Below, piece after piece: positions 1 through 5,119 of a DNA stretch of 6,242 bases. Under the pieces are notes generated by a model. It did no database searches, was not told the origin of the DNA, and saw nothing but the letters and a program-made list of their open reading frames with translations. Positions within the stretch are counted from its first letter, which is position 1; the number at the start of each line of letters is the position of its first letter. This stretch comes from Thermoplasmata archaeon (GTDB taxonomy: Archaea; Thermoplasmatota; Thermoplasmata; Lutacidiplasmatales; UBA184), in NCBI GenBank assembly GCA_022750355.1, contig JAKIVW010000118.1, positions 1 through 6,242 on the forward strand. Direction: 5' to 3'. The translations under genes and the position numbers were made by a program.

Positions 1-1
1 C

Positions 2-211
2 GACCCCGAGGACCCGGCGTCGCTCATCTCCCGAGTGGCGCGGACCGAGATCGACACCGTGCTGTCATGCGCGGGCGGCCGGATGAAAAAGAAGGTCCTG
101 GCCGCTCGCGACGCGCTCACGGGAGGAGTTGCCTCCGTAGTCATCGCGTCGTCCCAGGGCAAGGACCCGGTCGCGCGCGCTCTCTCGGGGGGGGGAACGG
201 TATTCCAGTGA
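2..211 (+). CDS. lysZ: LysZ, [LysW]-aminoadipate/glutamate kinase, C-terminal fragment
   Basis: The window opens inside this gene; only the last 69 residues are present. LysZ phosphorylates the side-chain carboxylate of the alpha-aminoadipate (or glutamate) that is held on the carrier protein LysW. It belongs to the amino-acid kinase (ArgB-like) fold. The visible tail carries GGRMKKKVLAA (fragment residues 25-35), the LysZ-type version of the ArgB C-terminal nucleotide-binding segment. This is followed by GGV, a VVIAS beta-strand and the closing SGGGTVF, which matches the usual ArgB/LysZ ending. The TGA stop overlaps the lysJ GTG start (GTGA), so the two are probably translationally coupled. 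A run of nine G (187-195) sits in the last codons. The identification rests on the tail plus the lysJ-lysK context. ArgB acetylglutamate kinase is the alternative but is less likely given this neighbourhood. Confidence 0.85.
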   Translation, partial: DPEDPASLISRVARTEIDTVLSCAGGRMKKKVLAARDALTGGVASVVIASSQGKDPVARALSGGGTVFQ

Positions 212-1353
212 GCGGCGATCTCTCGTTCTTTCGGCCGGCTCGGACCGGCCCCGTCCTCGTGCGGGGGCACGGCGCCTCGTTCTGGGACGCGGCCGGTCGG
301 CGGTACGTGGACCTGGGGGCTTCGCACGGGGTAGGGAACCTCGGGTGCTCTCACCCCGACGTCGTCCGGGCCTTGCAGCAACAGGCCGCGGAGCTGCTCT
401 ACCTCGGCTCGGGGTACGATCTACCTGCGCGGACCCAGTTCCTCGAGCGGCTCGTCGGTCAGCTTCCCCCCTCGTTGAACCGGGTATTCCTCTCGAATTC
501 GGGCACCGAGGCGGTGGAAGCGGCCATCAAGTTCGCCCGCGCCGCGACCGGGCGCCCCAAGGTCGTCGCCGCGATGCGCGGGTTCCATGGCCGGACCTAC
601 GGGGCGCTCAGCGCGACCTGGCGGAAGGAGTTCCGCGAGCCGTTCGAGCCGCTCGTCCCGGGATTCGTCCACGTTCCGTTCAACGACGTCGCCGCGCTCA
701 CCGCCGCTGTCGATGAGACGACGGCGCTCGTGCTGCTCGAACCGGTCCAGGGCGAAGGAGGGGTCCATGTGGCGACCCCGGAGTTCTTGGCCGCCGCTCG
801 GGCTCGGACCAGCGCCGCTGGCGCCCTCCTCGGGTTCGACGAGGTCCAGACGGGCATGGGTCGGACGGGCCGATTGTTCGCCTTCGAGCGCTGGGGAGTC
901 CTCCCGGACCTTCTCATTCTCGCCAAATCGCTCGCGGGCGGGATGCCGATCGGGGCGACGGTCACGACGGAGGAGGTTCGGACCCGATTCCGGGGAAGCC
1001 ATCACTCCACCTTCGGCGGCAACCCGTTGGCCTGTGCGGCCGGGATCGCCGCCCTGGACGTTACGATCCGGGAACGACTCTGGGAGCGAGCCGAGCGCCT
1101 CGGGGAGTACGCGATGGACCGGCTCCGCCATTTGCCGCCGGAACGAGTGCGGGAGGTCCGGGGGCTGGGTCTGCTGATCGGCCTCGAACTCCGGGAGCGG
1201 GTCACGCCGTATCTCGTCCGGCTCGAAGAGCGAGGGTTCCTCGCCCTACCGGCGGGCGCGACCGTGTTGCGGCTCCTTCCGCCGCTCGTGATCGATGAGG
1301 ACGACTTCCGGGCCGGCCTCGAGGCGATCGAGGAGGTGGTCGGCCGTGGATGA
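208..1353 (+). CDS. lysJ: LysJ, [LysW]-aminoadipate/glutamate semialdehyde aminotransferase
   Basis: This is a cytoplasmic PLP-dependent class III aminotransferase of the acetylornithine aminotransferase family. It converts LysW-bound semialdehyde to LysW-lysine (or LysW-ornithine), usually with glutamate as amino donor. From the GTG at 208 the protein has 381 residues, close to the family length. Visible motifs in order are NSGTEAVEAAIKFAR (97-111, PLP phosphate region), FHGRTYGALS (126-135), LLEPVQGEGG (176-185), FDEVQTGMGRTG (210-221, with D211 facing the pyridine nitrogen), LAKSLAGGMPIGA (238-250, with K240 the Schiff-base lysine) and HSTFGGNPLACAAG (266-279). An upstream in-frame ATG at 67 would add 47 residues that are simply lysZ read in another frame. 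The GTG at 208, overlapping the lysZ stop, gives the expected N-terminus. The downstream lysK start lies inside this gene. The family is certain. Whether the substrate is lysine, ornithine or both cannot be read from the sequence. Confidence 0.93.
   Translation: MSGDLSFFRPARTGPVLVRGHGASFWDAAGRRYVDLGASHGVGNLGCSHPDVVRALQQQAAELLYLGSGYDLPARTQFLERLVGQLPPSLNRVFLSNSGTEAVEAAIKFARAATGRPKVVAAMRGFHGRTYGALSATWRKEFREPFEPLVPGFVHVPFNDVAALTAAVDETTALVLLEPVQGEGGVHVATPEFLAAARARTSAAGALLGFDEVQTGMGRTGRLFAFERWGVLPDLLILAKSLAGGMPIGATVTTEEVRTRFRGSHHSTFGGNPLACAAGIAALDVTIRERLWERAERLGEYAMDRLRHLPPERVREVRGLGLLIGLELRERVTPYLVRLEERGFLALPAGATVLRLLPPLVIDEDDFRAGLEAIEEVVGRG
1330..1340 (+). promoter_or_regulatory. Strong ribosome-binding site for lysK
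   Basis: GGAGGTG at 1332-1338, within GAGGAGGTGGT, lies inside the end of lysJ and 7 nt before the GTG at 1346. It closely matches the complement of the archaeal/bacterial 16S rRNA 3' end. It fixes the lysK start at 1346 rather than at an in-frame ATG at 1295. Confidence 0.8.
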
Positions 1354-2413
1354 AGCGACAGCGTTGCTGCGACTGCTGCGGCGGTACAGTCCGAGTGGTT
1401 CGGAAGGACCGGCCGTCTGCGAGTTCGTCCGGCTCGCCCGTGACCTCGGATATGTCGGGCGGGTCGATGCGGCCGGAAACGGAATCGCCCGCCGAGGTCG
1501 GGGATCACCCCGCATCGTCTACCTCGGACACATCGACACGGTCTCCGGGCGGCGACCGGTCTACCGACGGGGAGGCCGAGTGTACGGTCGAGGCGCGGTC
1601 GATGCGAAAGGTCCGTTGGCCGCGGCGCTCTTGGCCGGCGCGACGTTCGACGGGCCCGGGACCTTCGAGGTCATCGGGGCGGTGGGCGAGGAAGCGGCGA
1701 GTCCCGGGGCCCGCCACCTGGCCGGTCGTCGCGGCCCTGACGCGGTGATCGCCGGCGAGCCGAGCCGGTGGGATGGCATCACCATCGGGTACAAGGGGGA
1801 CCTTCGTCTCACCGCTCGATTTCGCGGACAACGGACCCACTACTCGTCGCCCCAGCCGACCGTAGCCGATACGGCGCTCCGGTGGGTCGAGAGCGTCCGC
1901 GCGCTCCCGATGATGACGCCCGGAGCCTCTCCCTTTCGCTCCCTGACCCTCAAGGTGGTCGGGGTCACGACCGGCGGCGACGACGCAGAATGGGCGGTAG
2001 TGACCCTCGACCTCCGCATTCCTCCCCGGCGGACGACCGCCGAAGTCCTTCGGGCGCTCCCCAGCGAACCCGGCGATCCCCTCGTCCGACCGTTCGTCCG
2101 GATCGAGCCGATCGAGGTGGACCGGACCAATCCGGTCATTCGCGCCCTCGAGCAGGCGGTCCGGACGGAGGGGGGGCTCCCCACCCTATGGCGGAAGTCG
2201 GGAACCTCGGACCTCAACCTGGTCGCGCCCGCTTGGCGGGTAGCCGGTGCGGCATACGGTCCGGGCGACCCGCATCTGGATCACACCGCGCGCGAATGGG
2301 TCTCGGAGCGCGAACTCGGTCGTTCGGTCCGTATCCTGCGTGCGGCGGTCGGTCAACTCGCGCATGAGCTCGCCGACACGGGACGAACTGTCCTCCCTCG
2401 GGAGACTCGGTGA
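1346..2413 (+). CDS. lysK: LysK, [LysW]-lysine/ornithine hydrolase (M20 metallopeptidase)
   Basis: This enzyme releases lysine (or ornithine) from the C-terminal glutamate of LysW, the last step of the carrier-protein pathway. It is a cytoplasmic di-metal (Zn or Co) hydrolase of the M20/ArgE/DapE superfamily. The GTG start at 1346 gives 355 residues, the usual length for LysK. Metal and catalytic motifs are all intact: YLGHIDTV (59-66, H62 metal and D64 assisting), GRGAVDAKGPLAA (81-93, D86 bridging metal), GAVGEEAASPGA (111-122, E115 general base and E116 metal), IAGEPS (135-140, E138 metal) and GPGDPHLDHT (305-314, H313 metal). The dimerisation/lid domain lies roughly between residues 145 and 260. 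The gene overlaps the lysJ end by 8 nt and has a very good ribosome-binding site. Generic M20 deacylases are the alternative, but the direct lysZ-lysJ-lysK linkage argues strongly for LysK. Confidence 0.92.
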   Translation: MDEATALLRLLRRYSPSGSEGPAVCEFVRLARDLGYVGRVDAAGNGIARRGRGSPRIVYLGHIDTVSGRRPVYRRGGRVYGRGAVDAKGPLAAALLAGATFDGPGTFEVIGAVGEEAASPGARHLAGRRGPDAVIAGEPSRWDGITIGYKGDLRLTARFRGQRTHYSSPQPTVADTALRWVESVRALPMMTPGASPFRSLTLKVVGVTTGGDDAEWAVVTLDLRIPPRRTTAEVLRALPSEPGDPLVRPFVRIEPIEVDRTNPVIRALEQAVRTEGGLPTLWRKSGTSDLNLVAPAWRVAGAAYGPGDPHLDHTAREWVSERELGRSVRILRAAVGQLAHELADTGRTVLPRETR

Positions 2414-2425
2414 TGGAACGTCCGG

Positions 2426-2445
2426 ACCGCCGTAAGCAGGGCGGT
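2426..2445 (+). terminator. Short hairpin after lysK, weak terminator candidate
   Basis: ACCGCC (2426-2431) and GGCGGT (2440-2445) form a 6-bp perfect stem with an 8-nt loop, starting 13 nt after the lysK stop codon. No T-run follows, so it is neither a bacterial intrinsic terminator nor a typical T-rich archaeal one. A chance hairpin in GC-rich DNA is quite possible. Confidence 0.2.
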
Positions 2446-2473
2446 AGGGGACGACCGCTCCGCGAACCACTCG

Positions 2474-2480
2474 ATTAATA
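2474..2480 (+). promoter_or_regulatory. TATA-like element upstream of the zinc-ribbon membrane protein gene
   Basis: ATTAATA is the only clearly AT-rich stretch in the 89-bp gap between lysK and the next gene. Its centre is about 26 bp upstream of the ATG at 2503. In archaea that spacing would place the transcription start at or next to the start codon, giving a leaderless mRNA. Confidence 0.45.
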
Positions 2481-2490
2481 CTCCCGGCCC

Positions 2491-2495
2491 GGTGA
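2491..2495 (+). promoter_or_regulatory. Shine-Dalgarno-like GGTGA before the ATG at 2503
   Basis: GGTGA lies 7 nt before the ATG at 2503, an ideal spacing, and supports that start. It would be missing from the mRNA if the TATA-like element at 2474-2480 is the only promoter. In that case it would matter only for a longer or read-through transcript. Confidence 0.5.
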
Positions 2496-2502
2496 AGGGC
2501 CG

Positions 2503-3420
2503 ATGGCCACCGTTCCCTGCGGACGATGTGGGGGTCTCGCCCCGGTCGGGGCCGGCTTCTGTCCGTTCTGCGGGACCACGCTCGGCTCGTCGGCTCCCGT
2601 GGGGTCCAGTCTTCCGACCTCCGCTCCGGGGGTCTATTCCGCGGCGGTCTCCGTTGGACAGCGCGGTGAGGGGATTGCCACGCCCGTTCCCCCTCTGTAC
2701 GGTTACCCCGGTCAGCCTGCCATTCCAGGCGTCCCTACGGGACCCCCGGCTCCGTCAGAGGCCACCCGAACGTCGGACATGGAGGCGCTCTCGTACCTGC
2801 GCTGGGCAGCGCTGATGATCCTGGCCAGCAGTGCGGTGGGGTTGCTCGTCTTCCTGCTCCCGAACTCGAATTTCGCGCCCAACGACCACACCACCCTGAG
2901 CGCGACCTTCCACTTCGGGGCGGCGTTCTACGCCCTCCTGCTCGTCAGCGGTGCCCTCGCCGTCGTGAACATCCTCCTCCTCCGGGGGGCGTTCCACCGA
3001 CTGGCGCCGATCGACGCCCGGTTTTCAACGCCGAGCAAACTCGTCTGGGTCCTCCTGGCCGGGGCCGCCCTCGCGGGGGTCGGGCTGATCGTCGTCCTGG
3101 TCACCCTGCAGCATCTCGGGAATTGTACGCTGAACGCGACCGGCGGCTTCACGGGAAACTGTCAGGGTCTCGCGACCCTCGCGCTCGGGGAGTTGATCCT
3201 GCTCCCGGGGTCGATCCTCGTCATCATTGGCTATATCGGCTGTCTCATCGGGCTGTGGCGCCTGGGAGAACGCTACCAGGAAAGCTCGTTCAAGATCGGA
3301 ACTGTCCTGCTCCTCATCCCCCTGCTCAGTGTCGCGGGGGCGGTCCTCCTCTTCATCGCGGCCCACACCACGCGTGCGAAACTGGGCGGGCCGGCGACCG
3401 GCATGCGCTCATTCCCCTAA
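2503..3420 (+). CDS. Zinc-ribbon, DUF973-like multi-pass membrane protein
   Basis: This is a 305-residue protein of unknown function. The N-terminus is a zinc ribbon with C6-x2-C9 and C20-x2-C23, probably cytoplasmic. Residues 28-92 form a Ser/Pro/Gly-rich, probably disordered linker. About five membrane helices follow, near residues 100-120, 137-161, 180-202, 225-250 and 265-287. The stretch around 249-288, with LWRLGERYQESSFKIG and then IPLLSVAGAVLLFI, resembles DUF973 proteins, which are common in Sulfolobales and Thermoplasmata. The loop between helices 3 and 4 has two cysteines (C208, C220) that could form a disulfide outside the cell, and N-x-S/T sequons at N207 and N211. The gene follows lysK after 89 bp with its own promoter-like element, so it is probably a separate unit. 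It converges on the minus-strand gene. No enzymatic residues are apparent. A sensor or adaptor role can only be guessed. Confidence 0.82.
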   Translation: MATVPCGRCGGLAPVGAGFCPFCGTTLGSSAPVGSSLPTSAPGVYSAAVSVGQRGEGIATPVPPLYGYPGQPAIPGVPTGPPAPSEATRTSDMEALSYLRWAALMILASSAVGLLVFLLPNSNFAPNDHTTLSATFHFGAAFYALLLVSGALAVVNILLLRGAFHRLAPIDARFSTPSKLVWVLLAGAALAGVGLIVVLVTLQHLGNCTLNATGGFTGNCQGLATLALGELILLPGSILVIIGYIGCLIGLWRLGERYQESSFKIGTVLLLIPLLSVAGAVLLFIAAHTTRAKLGGPATGMRSFP

Positions 3421-3421
3421 G

Positions 3422-3442
3422 GGCGGCGTACCGCGGGCCGCC
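3422..3442. terminator. Inverted repeat filling the gap between convergent genes
   Basis: GGCGGC (3422-3427) and GCCGCC (3437-3442) form a 6-bp stem with a 9-nt loop. It occupies almost all of the 22 bp between the two facing stop codons. It could act as a bidirectional 3'-end hairpin. Neither side has a T-run, so termination activity is uncertain. Confidence 0.3.
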
Positions 3443-4642
3443 TCACCCGCTCATGCCGACGACCTCGGCCGTTTGCGTGAGGGCCTGGGCGTACGCCGCG
3501 TGATACAGCACGTACCCCGGGTAATTGGGGTCGAAGGCGACCAACCAGTCGGCCAGGTGCAACTCGAAGATTTGGGCGTGCTGACTGACCCCGAACGGTA
3601 GCAAGGTCACGAGCGAACCAACCGGCCCCGCGCCGTCGGGGGACGTGACGGAGAGGGTCTGAAGCTCGAGCGGGATGACGCCCGAGTACCTCCAGAACTG
3701 CTGGCACCATCCGTGTCCGCCGCACCCCACTCCGTCGGGCTCGACCACGGTGGTGTCGTTGACCTCGAACCCTTCGTTCCCGATGCCGATGCCGTCGGCC
3801 GCCGCTGCCGCCGAGGCGACGGAGGTGACGTTGTTCGCGCCCGCCCACTGGATCGGGGCAGGCGCGATCATGAGCTGGACCTTCGAGTCCAGGCCATGCT
3901 CGAAGGAGATCATGCCGGTCACGTAGTTGTTCCAGATGGGGATGGAGAATCCGACCGCCGCGAGCGCCTTCTGGCAGCTGGGGGAATTCAGGTTCTCGAC
4001 CGGGAAGACCTCGCCCGAGAACCCGAACCCGAACCGGAGGTACCCGAAACCGGGCCGGTTGTCGTAATGGTGGACCGCCGCGGTGACGAACGCTTGGTAG
4101 GCGGCCTCGAATGTCGCATTCCACTCGACCGGAGTCACCGCCGAGCCGTTGCACTGGAACGTCGGCACGGCCGCTTCGACCGAGCTCGGGAGGTACTGGG
4201 TCTGCGGTCCCGTTCCGACTATTTGGAAGATCAGGTTCACGACCTTCCCCGCGGCGATCCACGGGGCTGCGCCGGAATCGACCGAGCTGAAATTGATGAG
4301 CGGCTGGGCCACCGTACCGGTCTCGACATTGGACCACGGTACCCAGAAATCGGCGCCACAGACCACCGGGTTGTTGAGGAGATAGGTCTGCACGTCCGTG
4401 TAGAATTCATTGTGTAGGTTGGTCGGGGGGTCAAGAATGAACTCCCCGTGCGGCGCGGACGGGTCGGCGACCTGATCGTTGGCCCGAAGGCAGGACGGGG
4501 CCCCGACGCCACTCGTAGAGGAAGAACCGAGCCGGCTGAGAACGAACCCCGCCCCGACGGCGGTGGTGGCGAGGATCACTCCGAGGATGATCGCGACCAG
4601 AGGACGCGACCACTCCGCGGGACCGGAGGAACGGAACGTCAC
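3443..4642 (-). CDS. Membrane-anchored/secreted protein, probable divergent TIM-barrel glycoside hydrolase
   Basis: This is a 399-residue protein that I do not recognise as a named family. Residues 14-36 form one hydrophobic segment after a short basic N-terminus (signal peptide or anchor). A Ser/Gly-rich spacer follows, so the rest should lie outside the cell. Six cysteines (51, 95, 164, 223, 307, 313) and N-x-S/T sequons (N117, N165, N175, N271, N295) agree with that. The fold hint is clan GH-A-like: a W-x-x-V-E element (103-107), AAGKVVNLIFQI (130-141) as a barrel strand, then HYDNRP (192-197) leading to FGFSGE (206-211), where E211 sits as the acid/base Glu does on strand 4. Later strand-like segments carry E290, E326 and E360; E326 best fits a strand-7 nucleophile. 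The GTG at 4642 is the first usable start after an in-frame stop at 4652-4654; no good ribosome-binding site precedes it. The reading frame is solid. The enzyme assignment is inference. Confidence 0.6.
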   Translation of the reverse strand: MTFRSSGPAEWSRPLVAIILGVILATTAVGAGFVLSRLGSSSTSGVGAPSCLRANDQVADPSAPHGEFILDPPTNLHNEFYTDVQTYLLNNPVVCGADFWVPWSNVETGTVAQPLINFSSVDSGAAPWIAAGKVVNLIFQIVGTGPQTQYLPSSVEAAVPTFQCNGSAVTPVEWNATFEAAYQAFVTAAVHHYDNRPGFGYLRFGFGFSGEVFPVENLNSPSCQKALAAVGFSIPIWNNYVTGMISFEHGLDSKVQLMIAPAPIQWAGANNVTSVASAAAAADGIGIGNEGFEVNDTTVVEPDGVGCGGHGWCQQFWRYSGVIPLELQTLSVTSPDGAGPVGSLVTLLPFGVSQHAQIFELHLADWLVAFDPNYPGYVLYHAAYAQALTQTAEVVGMSG

Positions 4643-4662
4643 ACTTGAAAATCAGCGGCTCC

Positions 4663-4685
4663 CCATGGGAAGAAGGTTCCCATGG
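4663..4685. repeat. Perfect hyphenated palindrome, candidate operator of the glycosidase-like gene
   Basis: CCATGGGAA (4663-4671) and TTCCCATGG (4677-4685) are perfect reverse complements separated by 5 nt (GAAGG). The nearer arm begins 21 bp upstream of the GTG start at 4642 of the minus-strand gene. If the TATA-like TTTCGAAAA just beyond it is the promoter, this palindrome would cover the transcription start, a usual place for an archaeal repressor site. It could instead form a hairpin in the 5' untranslated RNA. Confidence 0.5.
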
Positions 4686-4686
4686 A

Positions 4687-4704
4687 CGCGGTTTTCGAAA
4701 CGCG
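4687..4704. promoter_or_regulatory. Second inverted repeat with AT-rich core, possible TATA element for the minus-strand gene
   Basis: CGCG (4687-4690) pairs with CGCG (4701-4704), and TTT (4692-4694) pairs with AAA (4698-4700), with one bulged G at 4691 and a 3-nt centre. On the minus strand the core reads TTTCGAAAA, about 50 bp before the start codon. It is the most AT-rich place available for a promoter in that stretch, though it is a poor TATA match. Confidence 0.25.
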
Positions 4705-4783
4705 CCCCGAGCCGCGCCCGAGCCACGCGAAGAGGTCTCCTCGCTCACACGCACAGGGTCACGGCCCCACCGCGCTACACGAC

Positions 4784-4801
4784 CCGGCCGTCGAGGGCCG
4801 G
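4784..4801. repeat. GC-rich inverted repeat
   Basis: CCGGCC (4784-4789) and GGCCGG (4796-4801) form a 6-bp stem with a 6-nt loop. It has no gene-specific position, and such repeats arise often by chance in this base composition. Confidence 0.25.
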
Positions 4802-4813
4802 CGAGCAGACCTT

Positions 4814-4844
4814 CACGAGGTCGGGACTGGTCGAAGGCCTCGTG
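4814..4844. repeat. Longer inverted repeat in the divergent gap
   Basis: CACGAGG (4814-4820) is the exact reverse complement of CCTCGTG (4838-4844). As RNA the stem extends by a wobble pair (4821/4837) and a C-G pair (4822/4836), giving 9 bp around a 13-nt loop. It lies near the middle of the region, away from both start codons. Confidence 0.3.
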
Positions 4845-4925
4845 CTCCGCACTCCGGATTGGAGGAACCTGCTTTCGGAAGGGAAGGATGAGGTCGATGT
4901 AACCGGGACAGGCGGACTCTTATGC

Positions 4926-4942
4926 TCGGCCGATTCGGCCGA
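4926..4942. repeat. Tandem pair of the palindromic octamer TCGGCCGA
   Basis: TCGGCCGA occurs at 4926-4933 and again at 4935-4942, one base apart, so the repeat period is 9 bp. Each copy is its own reverse complement, and the whole 17-bp block is also a palindrome around base 4934. This is consistent with a dimeric regulator site or a hairpin, but no partner is known. Confidence 0.35.
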
Positions 4943-4949
4943 CCCGGGC

Positions 4950-4968
4950 TCCCGCCGCTTCGGTGGGA
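4950..4968. repeat. Compact hairpin upstream of the exporter gene
   Basis: TCCCGCCG (4950-4957) pairs with CGGTGGGA (4961-4968) through eight pairs, one of them a G-U wobble, around a CTT loop. It follows 7 bp after the doubled octamer at 4926-4942. Together they form the densest local structure in the intergenic region, about 150 bp before the exporter start. Confidence 0.35.
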
Positions 4969-5119
4969 CCGTTGGTGAGATTTCTCTGACGAACGAAAGA
5001 CCCGTGGCGAAGTTGCCCCGACCCCGTGGAAGCAGTTCGATACGCCTCCGTTCCCTCCTCCGACGAGGAAGGCCGGAGTCCGTCCGGCAGACGAGTAGAC
5101 ACGCGACGGTGCTTCGACC

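Larger units (their letters stand above)
4643..5119. other. 477-bp divergent intergenic region, palindrome-rich, no credible gene
   Basis: This region separates the minus-strand glycosidase-like gene from the plus-strand exporter, so it must hold both promoters. Translations on both strands are Arg/Ser/Pro-rich with no recognisable domain, as expected for read-through of GC-rich non-coding DNA. It contains inverted repeats at 4663-4685, 4687-4704, 4784-4801, 4814-4844 and 4950-4968, and a doubled palindrome at 4926-4942. No convincing TATA box is visible for the exporter; the most AT-rich short stretches are near 4917-4924 and 4978-4987. No tRNA was found. A small regulatory RNA cannot be excluded. 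Confidence 0.6.

Noticed and set aside
67..207. Upstream ATG extension of lysJ
   Set aside because: The added 47 residues are lysZ read in another frame and match nothing at the aminotransferase N-terminus. The GTG at 208 overlapping the lysZ stop is the natural start.
421..1131. 236-codon open frame antisense to lysJ
   Set aside because: Its translation is Arg/Glu/Gly-rich with no domain, and it lies wholly opposite a conserved aminotransferase. Long antisense frames are normal in GC-rich genes.
1768..2367. 199-codon plus-strand frame inside lysK
   Set aside because: It is low-complexity Arg/Pro/Ser sequence in an alternative frame of an intact M20 enzyme whose metal-binding residues are all present.
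2426..2445. Intrinsic terminator after lysK
   Set aside because: The stem exists but no T-run follows, so it is kept only as a low-confidence hairpin, not as a firm terminator.
3713..4417. 234-codon plus-strand frame opposite the glycosidase-like gene
   Set aside because: It is Arg/Asp/Gly-rich and without a hydrophobic core pattern. The minus-strand frame has a membrane segment, sensible composition and sequons, and is the coding one.
5028..5050. tRNA T-loop-like GTTCGA motif
   Set aside because: The flanking bases do not form a 5-bp T stem, and no acceptor or anticodon arm is found at the proper distances.
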